A stretch of DNA of 11,773 nt from Chloroflexota bacterium. Its GTDB lineage: Bacteria > Chloroflexota > Anaerolineae > Aggregatilineales > Phototrophicaceae. The stretch covers positions 1 through 11,773 of the forward strand of contig QGUR01000132.1 in NCBI GenBank assembly GCA_003242205.1, in the 5' to 3' direction. The notes under the pieces are model-generated. The model saw nothing but the letters and a program-made list of their open reading frames with translations. It was not told where the DNA came from and did no database searches. Shown here piece by piece: positions 1 to 6,710 of this stretch. Both the position numbers and the translations under genes were made by a program. Within the stretch, counting starts at the first letter, position 1; the number at the start of each line of letters is the position of its first letter.

Positions 1-510
1 CGGGCCACCCGACCAGTCGGGTTGGTTCTCGACCAACCGGCGGCGGGCCCCGATCCCCGGCCCCCCGTCGAAATCCGCGAACTGCTGGTCGAACTCTCAA
101 AAATGGGCAAGACCATCTTCTTCTCGACGCACATTCTGGCCGACGTCAGCGAAATCTGCACCCATATCGGCATCGTCGAAGCGGGCGAGATGATCGCGCA
201 GGGCAGCATGGAAGAAATGCGCGCCCAGCTTCAGCCCCACCGTGAAATTATCGTCACCGTGAAAGACGCTGCTTCCGCCGAGTCGGTCCGGTCGCTGGCC
301 GCCGGTTTGCCGGATGTGATCAGCGTGGCTGACCTGGAGCCGCGCGGCGGGCGGCATCGCGTGCGGATTGATTTCACAGGGGACGACGACGCCGTCGCGG
401 CGCTGAGCCAGCGCCTTCATAGCGCCAACATCGCCATTCTTGGTTTCACTGAAGAAACCAAAGATTTGGAGACGATGTTCATGCGTGTCACCAAAGGCAT
501 CGTATCGTAG
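1..510 (+). CDS. ABC transporter ATP-binding protein, 3' part (5' end outside window)
   Basis: C-terminal part (169 codons visible) of the ATPase subunit of an ABC-2 type exporter, which would power the permease encoded downstream. The frame is open from base 1, so the TTG at 22 is not taken as the start. Visible elements are a Walker B/D-loop region (LDQPAAGPDP, codons 28-57), VEIRELL, the H-loop His in FFSTHIL (codon 130-132), then CTHIGIVEAGEMIAQG. A ~90-residue C-terminal domain follows, of the kind common on drug/ABC-2 ATPases (DUF4162-like). Walker A and the signature motif lie outside the window. Oddities: the family consensus LDEP..GLDPRAR reads LDQP..GPDPRPP here, so the catalytic Glu is Gln, the D-loop Leu is Pro and Ala-Arg is Pro-Pro. 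All these changes fall in the first 66 bases, which suggests base-call error at a contig edge. The sequence after codon 22 is otherwise a normal ATPase. Family call is firm; activity cannot be judged. Confidence 0.9.
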   Translation, partial: RATRPVGLVLDQPAAGPDPRPPVEIRELLVELSKMGKTIFFSTHILADVSEICTHIGIVEAGEMIAQGSMEEMRAQLQPHREIIVTVKDAASAESVRSLAAGLPDVISVADLEPRGGRHRVRIDFTGDDDAVAALSQRLHSANIAILGFTEETKDLETMFMRVTKGIVS

Positions 511-745
511 GCCTTCGCGCAGGCTCCTGTCCGAATCGGAAGCGGGTTCCGAGGTTCCGGGGAGAGCAAAAAAACCTCTTCAGAAAAGATGGTTATCCGG
601 CGGTTGGGCTTCCGGTGCGAAAACCGCCGCGATTGGGCGAAGCGGCGGCAAGACGCACAGGGGCCGGGACGAGGTTCCGATCCTATTCCGCCGTTAATGA
701 GTATAGTAGACATTACTGTCAGGTCTGCAATTTCAGGCGATCCCG
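511..745. other. Intergenic region with small hairpins between ABC ATPase and lamin-tail gene
   Basis: This 235-nt stretch holds no convincing ORF. Perfect inverted repeats seen are TCGGAA/TTCCGA (536-541 with 547-552, 5-nt loop), GAGGTT/AACCTC (551-556 with 573-578) and CCGCCGC/GCGGCGG (624-630 with 642-648, 11-nt loop). None is followed by a T-tract, so none is a canonical intrinsic terminator. The 10-mer CGAGGTTCCG occurs twice (550-559 and 670-679). The part from ~681 to 725 is clearly more AT-rich than its surroundings. The gap could separate two transcription units, or simply be a long spacer within one. Confidence 0.6.
675..707 (+). promoter_or_regulatory. Weak candidate promoter upstream of the lamin-tail gene
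   Basis: TATAGT at 702-707 lies in the only AT-rich patch of the intergenic region and resembles a -10 box, about 38 nt before the ATG at 746. The best -35-like match, TTCCGA at 675-680, sits 21 nt upstream, which is longer than the usual 16-18 nt. A short inverted repeat TAATG/CATTA (695-699 with 711-715) brackets the -10-like site and could be an operator, but the arms are short enough to be chance. No sigma-factor consensus for this organism is known to me. Confidence 0.25.
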
Positions 746-1450
746 ATGAAGCGAACAACCAATCGATGGATGTCGTGGCCGGCGGCGGTACTCGTCGTCG
801 CGGCCCTTGTGCTGCTGGTTCCCGGGCTGCTGCCCGGCGCGGCCGGCCTGCTCTGCCCGGTTGGCGTGGCGGCTGCCCAGAGCGACGACTGCCGTGACCA
901 GCATGCCACCATCACGGCGCAGGCCGGGCAGATCGAGCAACTACAGGCCACGCTGGCCGCCCAGACCACGCAGATAGCCGCGCTGGAAGCGACCCAAGCC
1001 GCGCAGCCCGGCGCGCTGAGCGCGGTCGTGACCCGCGCCATGCAGGTCACGCCGGGCACGACGCCGCAGCTCCTTCCGCCGCCCAGCGATACGCCTTCGC
1101 CCACAGCGACGTTCGGCGCGCAGGCGGCCGTCGTGCCGGTTCCGGGCGATATTCGCATCATCGAGGTTCGCAGCCCCGGCAGGCTGGCGGCCGAGGCCGT
1201 CGTCATCGAAAACGTCGGGCGATCGGTCAATATCGGCGGCTGGACGCTGAGCAGTGACAGCGGCGTGCGCTATATCTTCCCGGCGCGTATGCTGCTGTCG
1301 GACTCGACGCTCACCCTGCGAAGCGGCGAAGGCCGCGAAAGCGAGACAACGCTCTACTGGGAGCGCGACGCGGCGGCATGGCAGCGCGGTGACCGGCTGA
1401 CGCTGACCGACAACGACGGCAAGCCCGTGGCCGTTTATACAGTTCCCTAG
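746..1450 (+). CDS. Secreted or anchored coiled-coil protein with C-terminal lamin-tail domain
   Basis: A 234-residue exported protein. The N-terminus has a basic start (KRTTNRW) and a hydrophobic stretch at about 12-43 ending in VAAAQS, so a signal peptidase I site near Ala44-Gln45 is plausible; without cleavage the stretch would be an anchor. Residues ~54-86 form a coiled coil rich in Gln, Ala and Thr (QIEQLQATL, then QIAALEATQ). A Pro/Thr/Ser linker follows (~100-128). Residues ~134-234 resemble a lamin-tail domain (LTD, PF00932): a beta-sandwich with IRIIEVRSPG, VVIENVG, VNIGGWTLSS and a closing DRLTLTDNDGK. Bacterial LTDs occur on surface and secreted proteins; their ligand is usually unknown. 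Cys37 and Cys49 are present but Cys37 does not fit a lipobox. AGGCGA (735-740) is a plausible ribosome site. The gene sits between the ABC ATPase and permease genes, 16 nt before the permease, so the product may be a substrate or outside partner of that exporter (inference). Confidence 0.85.
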   Translation: MKRTTNRWMSWPAAVLVVAALVLLVPGLLPGAAGLLCPVGVAAAQSDDCRDQHATITAQAGQIEQLQATLAAQTTQIAALEATQAAQPGALSAVVTRAMQVTPGTTPQLLPPPSDTPSPTATFGAQAAVVPVPGDIRIIEVRSPGRLAAEAVVIENVGRSVNIGGWTLSSDSGVRYIFPARMLLSDSTLTLRSGEGRESETTLYWERDAAAWQRGDRLTLTDNDGKPVAVYTVP

Positions 1451-1466
1451 AAAGGGCGACCGAGCG

Positions 1467-2807
1467 ATGCAGGATACGACGACACTGGCGACAGCGCCGC
1501 AGAATGAAGAGGCCCTCAGCCCGCGCGAACAGCGGCTGGAACGCGCCGCGAACATCCTGCGCTGGGGCGCGCTGATCTCCGGCGGCGTGGCGGCGCTGGT
1601 CGTGCTGGTGGCGCTGCTGGCGGCCATTTTCGATAGCCGCGCGCTCCTCGACACGGTCAGCCGCCTGCTGCTGGCGAGATCGACCGGCGCTCCGGACGTC
1701 GCGCTGGCAACAGTGGCGCTGCTGTCACTGGTCAACGCCAGCCTGCTGCTGGTCATCATGGTCGCGGTGCTGGCGCGCGAACTCTGGGCACTGCCCGCTC
1801 TGGTCGCGCTGACCGTGGGGAACGGCGCGGCGCTGGCGCTGACCGGCTATACACCGGCGCTTGTGCCGGTTGCAGCGATGATTATCGCCGGCGTCATCCT
1901 GAGCCGCGACCCGCGGGCGTTCCGCCTGAACCCGGTCATGCTCAAGGAGCTGCGCGGGCGCATGCGCGGGATGCGCGCGTTCGTCGTCATGAGCGTGTAC
2001 CTCGGCCTGATGAGCGGCTTCACGACGCTGCTGTATCTCGTCTATTCATCGGCGGCGCGCGCCAGTAGCTCGGCAGCGGCAGGCGAAATCGGGCGCATTC
2101 TGTTCATCGGCATCGTCGGCATCGAACTGCTGTTGATCGTCTTCATCGCGCCGGCTTTCACTGCGGGCGCGATCACCGGCGAGCGCGAACGCCAGACCTA
2201 CGACCTGCTCAAGACGACGCTGCTCGCCAGCCCGTCGTTCGTCATCGGCAAGCTGGAGAGCGCGCTCGGCTACATTCTGCTCCTGCTGCTGGCGGCCATC
2301 CCGCTACAGAGCATCGCCTTCCTGTTCGGGGGCGTCAGCGAAACCGAACTGGTGCTGTCATTCGTCATTCTGGCGGTCGCGGCGATCACGCTCGGCACGG
2401 TGGGGATCTATTTCTCGGCGGTCATGCAGCGCACGCTGTCGGCCAGTGTGCGCGCTTACACCGTCACTCTGATTGCGACCTTTGGCATTCCGTTGGCGGG
2501 CGGCGTCATCATCAGCGTCATTCAGGGCGCGTTTTCCGGCAGCGGCAACGTGCTGCCACCGGTAATCGAAGCGGCGCTGGCCTACGTGCAACTGCTGCTG
2601 ACGAGCATGAACCCGGTGGCGACCGCGCTGACCACTCAGGAACTGCTCGTCACCCGGCAGGTCATCGGCTTCTGGAACCAGACGCTGAGCAACGGCAGCA
2701 CCATCCCGATGATCTCGCCATGGATCACCTACACCATCCTTTACCTGACCGCCTCCGCCGTGCTGATCGTCCTGACGATTCGCCGCACGCGTCACACCGA
2801 AATTTAG
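1467..2807 (+). CDS. ABC-2 type transporter permease
   Basis: A 446-residue polytopic membrane protein and probable partner of the ABC ATPase at the left edge. After a ~30-residue hydrophilic N-terminus there are about four membrane segments (roughly 33-55, 79-103, 107-127, 130-146). The ABC-2 permease core follows: NPVMLKELRGRMRGMRAF (155-172), typical of the cytosolic entry helix of ABC-2 permeases, and about six more membrane segments ending near 425-441 with a basic tail (RRTRHTEI). GERERQTYDLLKTT (238-251) matches the conserved cytosolic loop of this family that contacts the ATPase. The four-helix extension before the core is longer than in minimal ABC-2 permeases of ~250-300 residues. 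The ATG is preceded by AAAGGG at 1451-1456, just after the previous stop, so it is probably cotranscribed with the lamin-tail gene. The substrate cannot be inferred. Confidence 0.9.
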   Translation: MQDTTTLATAPQNEEALSPREQRLERAANILRWGALISGGVAALVVLVALLAAIFDSRALLDTVSRLLLARSTGAPDVALATVALLSLVNASLLLVIMVAVLARELWALPALVALTVGNGAALALTGYTPALVPVAAMIIAGVILSRDPRAFRLNPVMLKELRGRMRGMRAFVVMSVYLGLMSGFTTLLYLVYSSAARASSSAAAGEIGRILFIGIVGIELLLIVFIAPAFTAGAITGERERQTYDLLKTTLLASPSFVIGKLESALGYILLLLLAAIPLQSIAFLFGGVSETELVLSFVILAVAAITLGTVGIYFSAVMQRTLSASVRAYTVTLIATFGIPLAGGVIISVIQGAFSGSGNVLPPVIEAALAYVQLLLTSMNPVATALTTQELLVTRQVIGFWNQTLSNGSTIPMISPWITYTILYLTASAVLIVLTIRRTRHTEI

Positions 2808-2837
2808 ACCGGCCTGCCGGGTAGACAGGAAAGCGTC

Positions 2838-4643
2838 ATGTCGAGCCAGACGATGTACGCAGAACAGCAGCAGGTACTTGAGCGCGCGGTACGCTCGTGG
2901 GATCGCCGCTGGCGGACTTACGAAACGCTGCGCTGGCTGCCCCGCAGTCTGGTTCCAGAGCTGGGAGCCGGCATCGTGATCGCGGTTGTTTCCCGGCTGC
3001 GCCCGTGGCTGCTGCCGGAACAGATTTTGCAGGCGACGGCGGCCTTGCTGGCGCTCGGCCTGATCGTCATGCTTGGCGTCATCTGGCTGCGACCGCGCCC
3101 GCTGCTGCAAGCGGCGCGACGCTACGACCTGCTGTTTGGGCTGGATGAGCGCGTTTCGACGGCGCTCGAACTGCTCAGCGGGCGCATCCAGGCCGATGAA
3201 CGCATCGCCGCCCTGCAGCTTGCCGATACCCGGCGCAGGGTGCAGGCCGTGCGCGCCGGCGACGCAATCCGCTTCCGCCTGCCGTGGCGCGACTGGCTGC
3301 TGGTGCTGGCGCTGCTGGTCGCTTTCGGGTTGCTGGTGTGGCTGCCCAACCCGCAGGTCGAGGCGTTGGCCGGGCGAAGCGCGGAACGCGCGGCGATTGA
3401 GGACGCCGCCGAAACGCTGCGCGAAGCCGCCGAACAGGTGGCGACCGACCCGAACCTGCAGGATGCCGAACGGCAGGCGCTGCTGCAAGCACTGGATACC
3501 AGCATCAAAACGCTGGAACAGCCGGATATTTCGCCCGAAGAAGCCTTCGCCGCCCTCTCGGACGCACGGGCGGCATTGCGCCAGCAGGCCGACCTGTTCA
3601 ACCAGCGGCTGAACGCCAGCGCGGCGGCCATGCAAAGCGCCGCCGAAGCGCTGGGCGAACTTTCTCCCGAAATACAGCAGGCGTTTCAGGAAGCGCAGGA
3701 TGCTGCCGAAGCGCTGCAACAGCTTATGAACGATCTCGCGCAGGCCATGGGCGGCATGAGCGAGGCCCAGCGCCAGCAGTTGGCCGAGGCCATGCGGCAG
3801 GCCGCCAGCGCCATGCAAAACGCCAATCCACAGGCCGCCGGGCAGATGCAGCAAGCGGCTGACGCCTTGCAAAGCGGCCAAACCGCCGACGCGCAGAGCG
3901 CGATGCAGCAGGCCGCCGACGCGCTGCAGGAAGGCCAGCAGGCACAGCAAGCGCAGCAGCAGACAAGCGAACGTCTCGATCAGGCGGCGCAGCAGGCGCA
4001 ACAGGCCGCGCAGAACGTCGCTCAGGCAGGGCAGCAGCAGGGCCAGCAAACCCAGCCGGGCCAATCGGGGCAGCAGGGCGAGCAGGGGCAGCAAGGCCAG
4101 CAGGCGCAAAGCGGTCAAAGCGGTGATCAGGCCGGCGATCAGGCAGGGCAGGGGCAAAGCGACTCCGCCCAGACAGGCGGCGAAAGCCAACAGACGACCG
4201 GCAGTCAGAGCGGCGGTGAAGGCGACAGTCAAGGCGAAGCCGGTCAAAGCGAGGCCGGAGGACTGGGCGCGGGCGATGGCGAAGGCGGCCCCGGGCAGGA
4301 TGCCGCCGGAGGCCCGTCATCACGGCAGATCGCAGGTCAGAGGAACAATCCCGATGGCGAAGGCGAGAGCGCGTTCGCGCCGGTCTTTGCGCCCCGCCGC
4401 ATTGGTGGCGAACCGGGCAGCGAGCAAATGGCGCTGGAACCGGATAGCAGCAGCGCGCCGGTCGTGGAAGGCGAGTTCGCGCAGAACCCTGCGGGAGAGA
4501 GCGTCGTTCCCTATAATGAAGTCTTCGCGGACTACGCCAACGCCGCCAGCCGCGCGCTGGAGAGCGACTATATCCCGTTGGGGCTGCGCGATGTCGTGCG
4601 CGACTACTTCACCTCGCTGGAACCGTCAAGCCCTTCACCCTAG
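2838..4643 (+). CDS. Membrane protein with coiled coil and Gln/Gly-rich tail (DUF4175-like)
   Basis: A 601-residue protein related by layout to the long Gln-rich membrane proteins that accompany MoxR/VWA genes; I do not know a function. Membrane segments lie near 37-53, 63-84 and 152-169. Between the second and third is the conserved-looking element YDLLFGLDERVSTALELLSG (96-115). From ~175 to ~390 the sequence is an Ala/Gln/Glu-rich helix, probably coiled coil, with an internal repeat MQQAADALQ(S/E)GQ at 337-348 and 356-367. Residues ~398-500 are low-complexity Gln/Gly/Ser. The C-terminus (559-596, YNEVFADY... YIPLGLRDVVRDYF) returns to ordinary sequence and looks like a docking motif. Basic residues before segment 3 (RFRLPWRD) place the coil and tail outside the cytosol. 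AGGAAAG (2827-2833) supports the start. It ends 32 nt before the MoxR start. No Cys was seen. Confidence 0.8.
   Translation: MSSQTMYAEQQQVLERAVRSWDRRWRTYETLRWLPRSLVPELGAGIVIAVVSRLRPWLLPEQILQATAALLALGLIVMLGVIWLRPRPLLQAARRYDLLFGLDERVSTALELLSGRIQADERIAALQLADTRRRVQAVRAGDAIRFRLPWRDWLLVLALLVAFGLLVWLPNPQVEALAGRSAERAAIEDAAETLREAAEQVATDPNLQDAERQALLQALDTSIKTLEQPDISPEEAFAALSDARAALRQQADLFNQRLNASAAAMQSAAEALGELSPEIQQAFQEAQDAAEALQQLMNDLAQAMGGMSEAQRQQLAEAMRQAASAMQNANPQAAGQMQQAADALQSGQTADAQSAMQQAADALQEGQQAQQAQQQTSERLDQAAQQAQQAAQNVAQAGQQQGQQTQPGQSGQQGEQGQQGQQAQSGQSGDQAGDQAGQGQSDSAQTGGESQQTTGSQSGGEGDSQGEAGQSEAGGLGAGDGEGGPGQDAAGGPSSRQIAGQRNNPDGEGESAFAPVFAPRRIGGEPGSEQMALEPDSSSAPVVEGEFAQNPAGESVVPYNEVFADYANAASRALESDYIPLGLRDVVRDYFTSLEPSSPSP
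3846..4260 (+). repeat. In-frame Gln/Gly-rich low-complexity repeat tract
   Basis: Within the Gln-rich membrane protein gene, two imperfect copies of a 12-codon unit start at 3846 and 3903 (57-nt period). They lead into a run dominated by CAG, CAA and GGC/GGG codons up to about 4260. The tract stays in frame and mixes synonymous Gln codons, which argues for selection on the protein rather than recent CAG expansion. Its reverse complement produces a spurious Leu-rich open frame on the minus strand. Confidence 0.7.
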
Positions 4644-4664
4644 CGCGTGTTATGAAGTCCGATC

Positions 4665-4669
4665 AGGAG
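4665..4669 (+). promoter_or_regulatory. Ribosome binding site that decides the MoxR start
   Basis: AGGAG ends 6 nt before the ATG at 4676, which is ideal spacing. In-frame ATGs also occur at 4652 (no purine-rich site upstream) and 4670 (directly against the AGGAG). The 4676 start gives MTETPAETMDFEAF, a typical MoxR N-terminus. Confidence 0.75.
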
Positions 4670-4675
4670 ATGAGC

Positions 4676-5677
4676 ATGACCGAGACACCCGCCGAAACGA
4701 TGGATTTTGAGGCCTTCAGCACCATTGCCCGGAACATTGAAGCCGAAGTCCGGCGGGTGATTGTCGGGCAGGACGATGTCGTCCGCGCCGTGCTGATCTG
4801 CATTTTGGCCGGGCGACACGCACTGCTCGAAGGCGTACCCGGCCTCGGCAAAACGATGCTGATCCGCACGATGGCCGACGCGCTCGACCTGAAATTCTCG
4901 CGCATCCAGTTCACGCCCGACATGCAGCCCGCCGACATTACCGGCACGGATATTCTCGAAGAATCGGAGGATGGCCGTTCGAAGGTGCGCCGCTTCCAGC
5001 CGGGGCCGGTGTTCGCCAACCTCGTACTGGCCGACGAGATCAACCGCGCGACGCCGAAAACGCAGTCGGCGCTGCTGGAGGCGATGGCCGAAAAGACGGT
5101 CACGGTCGCCAACCGGACTTATAAGCTGGAACCGCCGTTCTTCGTGCTGGCGACCCAAACCCCGCTCGAAATGGAAGGGACCTACCCGCTGCCGGAAGCG
5201 CAGCTCGACCGCTTCATGTTCAAGGTCAATGTCAACTTCCCGACCGTGCCGGAACTGGTGGACATTCTCGACCGCACGACCGGCTCGGACATGCCCGCCG
5301 CGCGCAAGGTGGCAAACGCCGAGCAGGTTATGCAAATGGGCCGGCTGGCGCTGGCCATGCCGCTGGCGACGCACGTCACCGAATACGCGGCACGGGTCGT
5401 CGTAGCGACGCATCCCGAACAGCCGGAAGCGCCGGAAATGGTGCGCCAGTTCGTCCGTTACGGGGCCAGCCCGCGCGGCGCGCAGGCGCTCATCCTCGGC
5501 GCGAAGATCAACGCCCTGCTCGATGGCGAACCGAACGTGCGCTTCAAGGATATCGACGCCGTGGCCCCGGCAGCGCTGCGCCACCGCCTGCTGCTCAATT
5601 TCGAGGGTCTGGCCGAAGGCATCAACCCGGACGACATCATTCGTGACGTGCTGCAAAGCGTGGTGAAGACGGCGTGA
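4676..5677 (+). CDS. moxR: MoxR-family AAA+ ATPase
   Basis: A cytosolic AAA+ ATPase of the MoxR group, normal in length (333 residues). These proteins work as ATP-driven chaperones or remodelers, usually beside VWA-domain proteins. Walker A is GVPGLGKTM (53-61), Walker B LVLADEIN (116-123) with Asp120 and Glu121, sensor 1 ATQTP (159-163), and the MoxR-type stretch EGTYPLPEAQLDRFMFK follows (PEAQLDRF at 173-180). The C-terminal helical lid has YGASPRGAQAL. All key ATPase residues are intact. The start at 4676 is chosen over 4652 because of the AGGAG at 4665-4669; the longer form would add eight residues. It lies between the Gln-rich membrane protein and the DUF58 gene, the standard MoxR partner. 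A 133-nt structured gap separates it from DUF58, so expression of the downstream genes may be adjusted there. Confidence 0.95.
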   Translation: MTETPAETMDFEAFSTIARNIEAEVRRVIVGQDDVVRAVLICILAGRHALLEGVPGLGKTMLIRTMADALDLKFSRIQFTPDMQPADITGTDILEESEDGRSKVRRFQPGPVFANLVLADEINRATPKTQSALLEAMAEKTVTVANRTYKLEPPFFVLATQTPLEMEGTYPLPEAQLDRFMFKVNVNFPTVPELVDILDRTTGSDMPAARKVANAEQVMQMGRLALAMPLATHVTEYAARVVVATHPEQPEAPEMVRQFVRYGASPRGAQALILGAKINALLDGEPNVRFKDIDAVAPAALRHRLLLNFEGLAEGINPDDIIRDVLQSVVKTA

Positions 5678-5810
5678 GAAATCCTGTCCCCGGCTCCTCT
5701 CCAACATTTAGAGGGGCGGCAAACCATCGAACGGCAGAATGGCAGGCCGCGGTCATTCCCCTTTTCCAGAGCAAAAACGCAGGCTTTGGAGCAGGGTAAG
5801 GGGGTGAGGT
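5678..5810 (+). promoter_or_regulatory. Structured spacer/leader between moxR and the DUF58 gene
   Basis: This is the second-longest gap in the window. It can form hairpin A, GCTCCTCT/AGAGGGGC (5693-5700 with 5710-5717, one G-U pair, 9-nt loop), and hairpin B, TCCAGAGC/GCTTTGGA (5765-5772 with 5783-5790, one G-U pair, 10-nt loop). Around hairpin B, CCCCTT (5758-5763) can pair with AAGGGG (5798-5803). The latter is the likely ribosome binding site of the DUF58 gene (AAGGGGG 5798-5804, 6 nt before its TTG). Neither hairpin is followed by a T-tract, so termination is unlikely; control of DUF58 translation is possible. It could also be a degenerate copy of a dispersed intergenic repeat. Confidence 0.4.
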
Positions 5811-6710
5811 TTGGCGAACGAGACGCTGTTTGACGAGAAAACGCGGCGCAAGCTGGAACAGTTAATGCTGCAGGCGTCGCGCGTGCGCGCCGGAGCGATC
5901 AAGGGAGAGCGGCGCTCGGTCAAGCGCGGCACGAGCATCGAGTTCGCCGATTACCGCAACTATGTGCCCGGCGACGACCTGCGCCGCCTCGACTGGAACA
6001 TTTATGCCCGCCTCGACCGCCCGCTGACCAAACTCTACGAAGACGAAGAAGATCTGGCCGTTCACCTGATCCTCGATGCCTCGGAAAGCATGGACTGGCC
6101 GCGTGAGGGCGAAGGCGACCTCAATAAGTTCGATTACGCGCGCCGGCTGGTCGCCGGACTGGGCTTTACCTCGCTGGCGTCCAACGACCGCCTGCTCGTT
6201 CTGGCGGCGAGCGACCGCGTCGCCGAAACCTTTGGCCCGGCGCGTGGGCGCGGCTTCAGCGTCGGCCTGTTGCGCTTCATGACCGGCCTGAAAACCGGCG
6301 GCGCGACCGACCTGAACCGAACGCTGGAGGAATACGCGCTGCGCGGCGGGCGGGCCGGGCTGCTGATCGTCGTTAGCGACCTGTTCACGCCGGAGGGCAT
6401 CCAGCGAGGGCTGAACGCGCTGCTGGCCAAAGGCTATGAAATCGCCGTCGTGCATGTGCTGTCGCCGGATGAGATCGAACCGCCGCTGGCGGGCGACCTG
6501 CGTCTGGTTGATATCGAGACGAACATGCCGCAGGAAGTCTCCATCGACGACACCATGCGCGAGTTGTACGTCCGGCGCGTCAACGCATGGCGCGACGACC
6601 TGCGGGCGGATTTCCTGAAACGCGGCGTGCATTACTTTCCGGTCGTCACCAGTACGCCGTGGGAGAAAGTCATTCTCCATGACCTGCGGCGCGGAGGTTT
6701 GTTGAAGTGA
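5811..6710 (+). CDS. DUF58 domain protein with VWA-like fold
   Basis: A 299-residue cytosolic DUF58 protein, the usual partner of MoxR ATPases. The N-terminal part has the family signature: RRSVKRGTSIEFADYRNY (34-51), VPGDDLRRLDWNIYARLDR (52-70) and a KLYEDEED element. A VWA-like metal-binding (MIDAS) fold follows, with DASES (Asp89, Ser91, Ser93), Thr166 in GGATDL and Asp190 in VVSDLF; all are intact. No membrane segment is visible, unlike longer DUF58 proteins that carry N-terminal membrane helices. The start is TTG at 5811: an in-frame TGA at 5805 excludes anything further upstream, AAGGGGG is at the right distance, and the next ATG (residue 19) would cut into the conserved N-terminus. The stop overlaps the next gene by four bases (GTGA), so the two are probably translationally coupled. 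No Cys was seen. Confidence 0.93.
   Translation: MANETLFDEKTRRKLEQLMLQASRVRAGAIKGERRSVKRGTSIEFADYRNYVPGDDLRRLDWNIYARLDRPLTKLYEDEEDLAVHLILDASESMDWPREGEGDLNKFDYARRLVAGLGFTSLASNDRLLVLAASDRVAETFGPARGRGFSVGLLRFMTGLKTGGATDLNRTLEEYALRGGRAGLLIVVSDLFTPEGIQRGLNALLAKGYEIAVVHVLSPDEIEPPLAGDLRLVDIETNMPQEVSIDDTMRELYVRRVNAWRDDLRADFLKRGVHYFPVVTSTPWEKVILHDLRRGGLLK

Noticed and set aside
440..461. Hairpin TTGGTTTC/GAAACCAA (6-nt loop) as a terminator
   Set aside because: It lies inside the ABC ATPase coding sequence, ~50 nt before the stop, with no T-tract; the bases are explained by the codons for GFTEETKD.
624..648. CCGCCGC/GCGGCGG hairpin as an intrinsic terminator
   Set aside because: The sequence after it is CAAGACG, with no T-run; a 7-bp GC arm match is not rare at this base composition.
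550..679. Direct repeats CGAGGTTCCG as attachment sites or a mobile-element footprint
   Set aside because: Only 10 bp, with no integrase or transposase gene, and the intervening 110 bases show no element structure.
807..858. Cys37 of the lamin-tail protein as a lipoprotein attachment site
   Set aside because: The residues before it (GLLC) lack the small residues of a lipobox, and the hydrophobic region continues past it to VAAAQS.
589..897. 102-codon plus-strand frame across the intergenic region
   Set aside because: It overlaps the signal peptide region of the lamin-tail gene in another frame, with Arg/Gly-rich composition and no ribosome site.
2358..4247. 629-codon open frame on the minus strand
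   Set aside because: It is antisense to the permease and Gln-rich genes. Its Leu-rich and Gly-rich runs are the reverse complement of CAG/GGC codons, and it has no family resemblance.
3940..4260. CAG-rich tract as a CRISPR-like or recently expanded microsatellite
   Set aside because: There are no regular spacers, the codons are mixed synonyms, and the frame is preserved throughout.
4123..4710. 195-codon plus-strand frame over the Gln-rich gene end and MoxR start
   Set aside because: This is a frame-shifted shadow of the low-complexity tract (Lys/Ala/Arg-rich); it overlaps two stronger genes.
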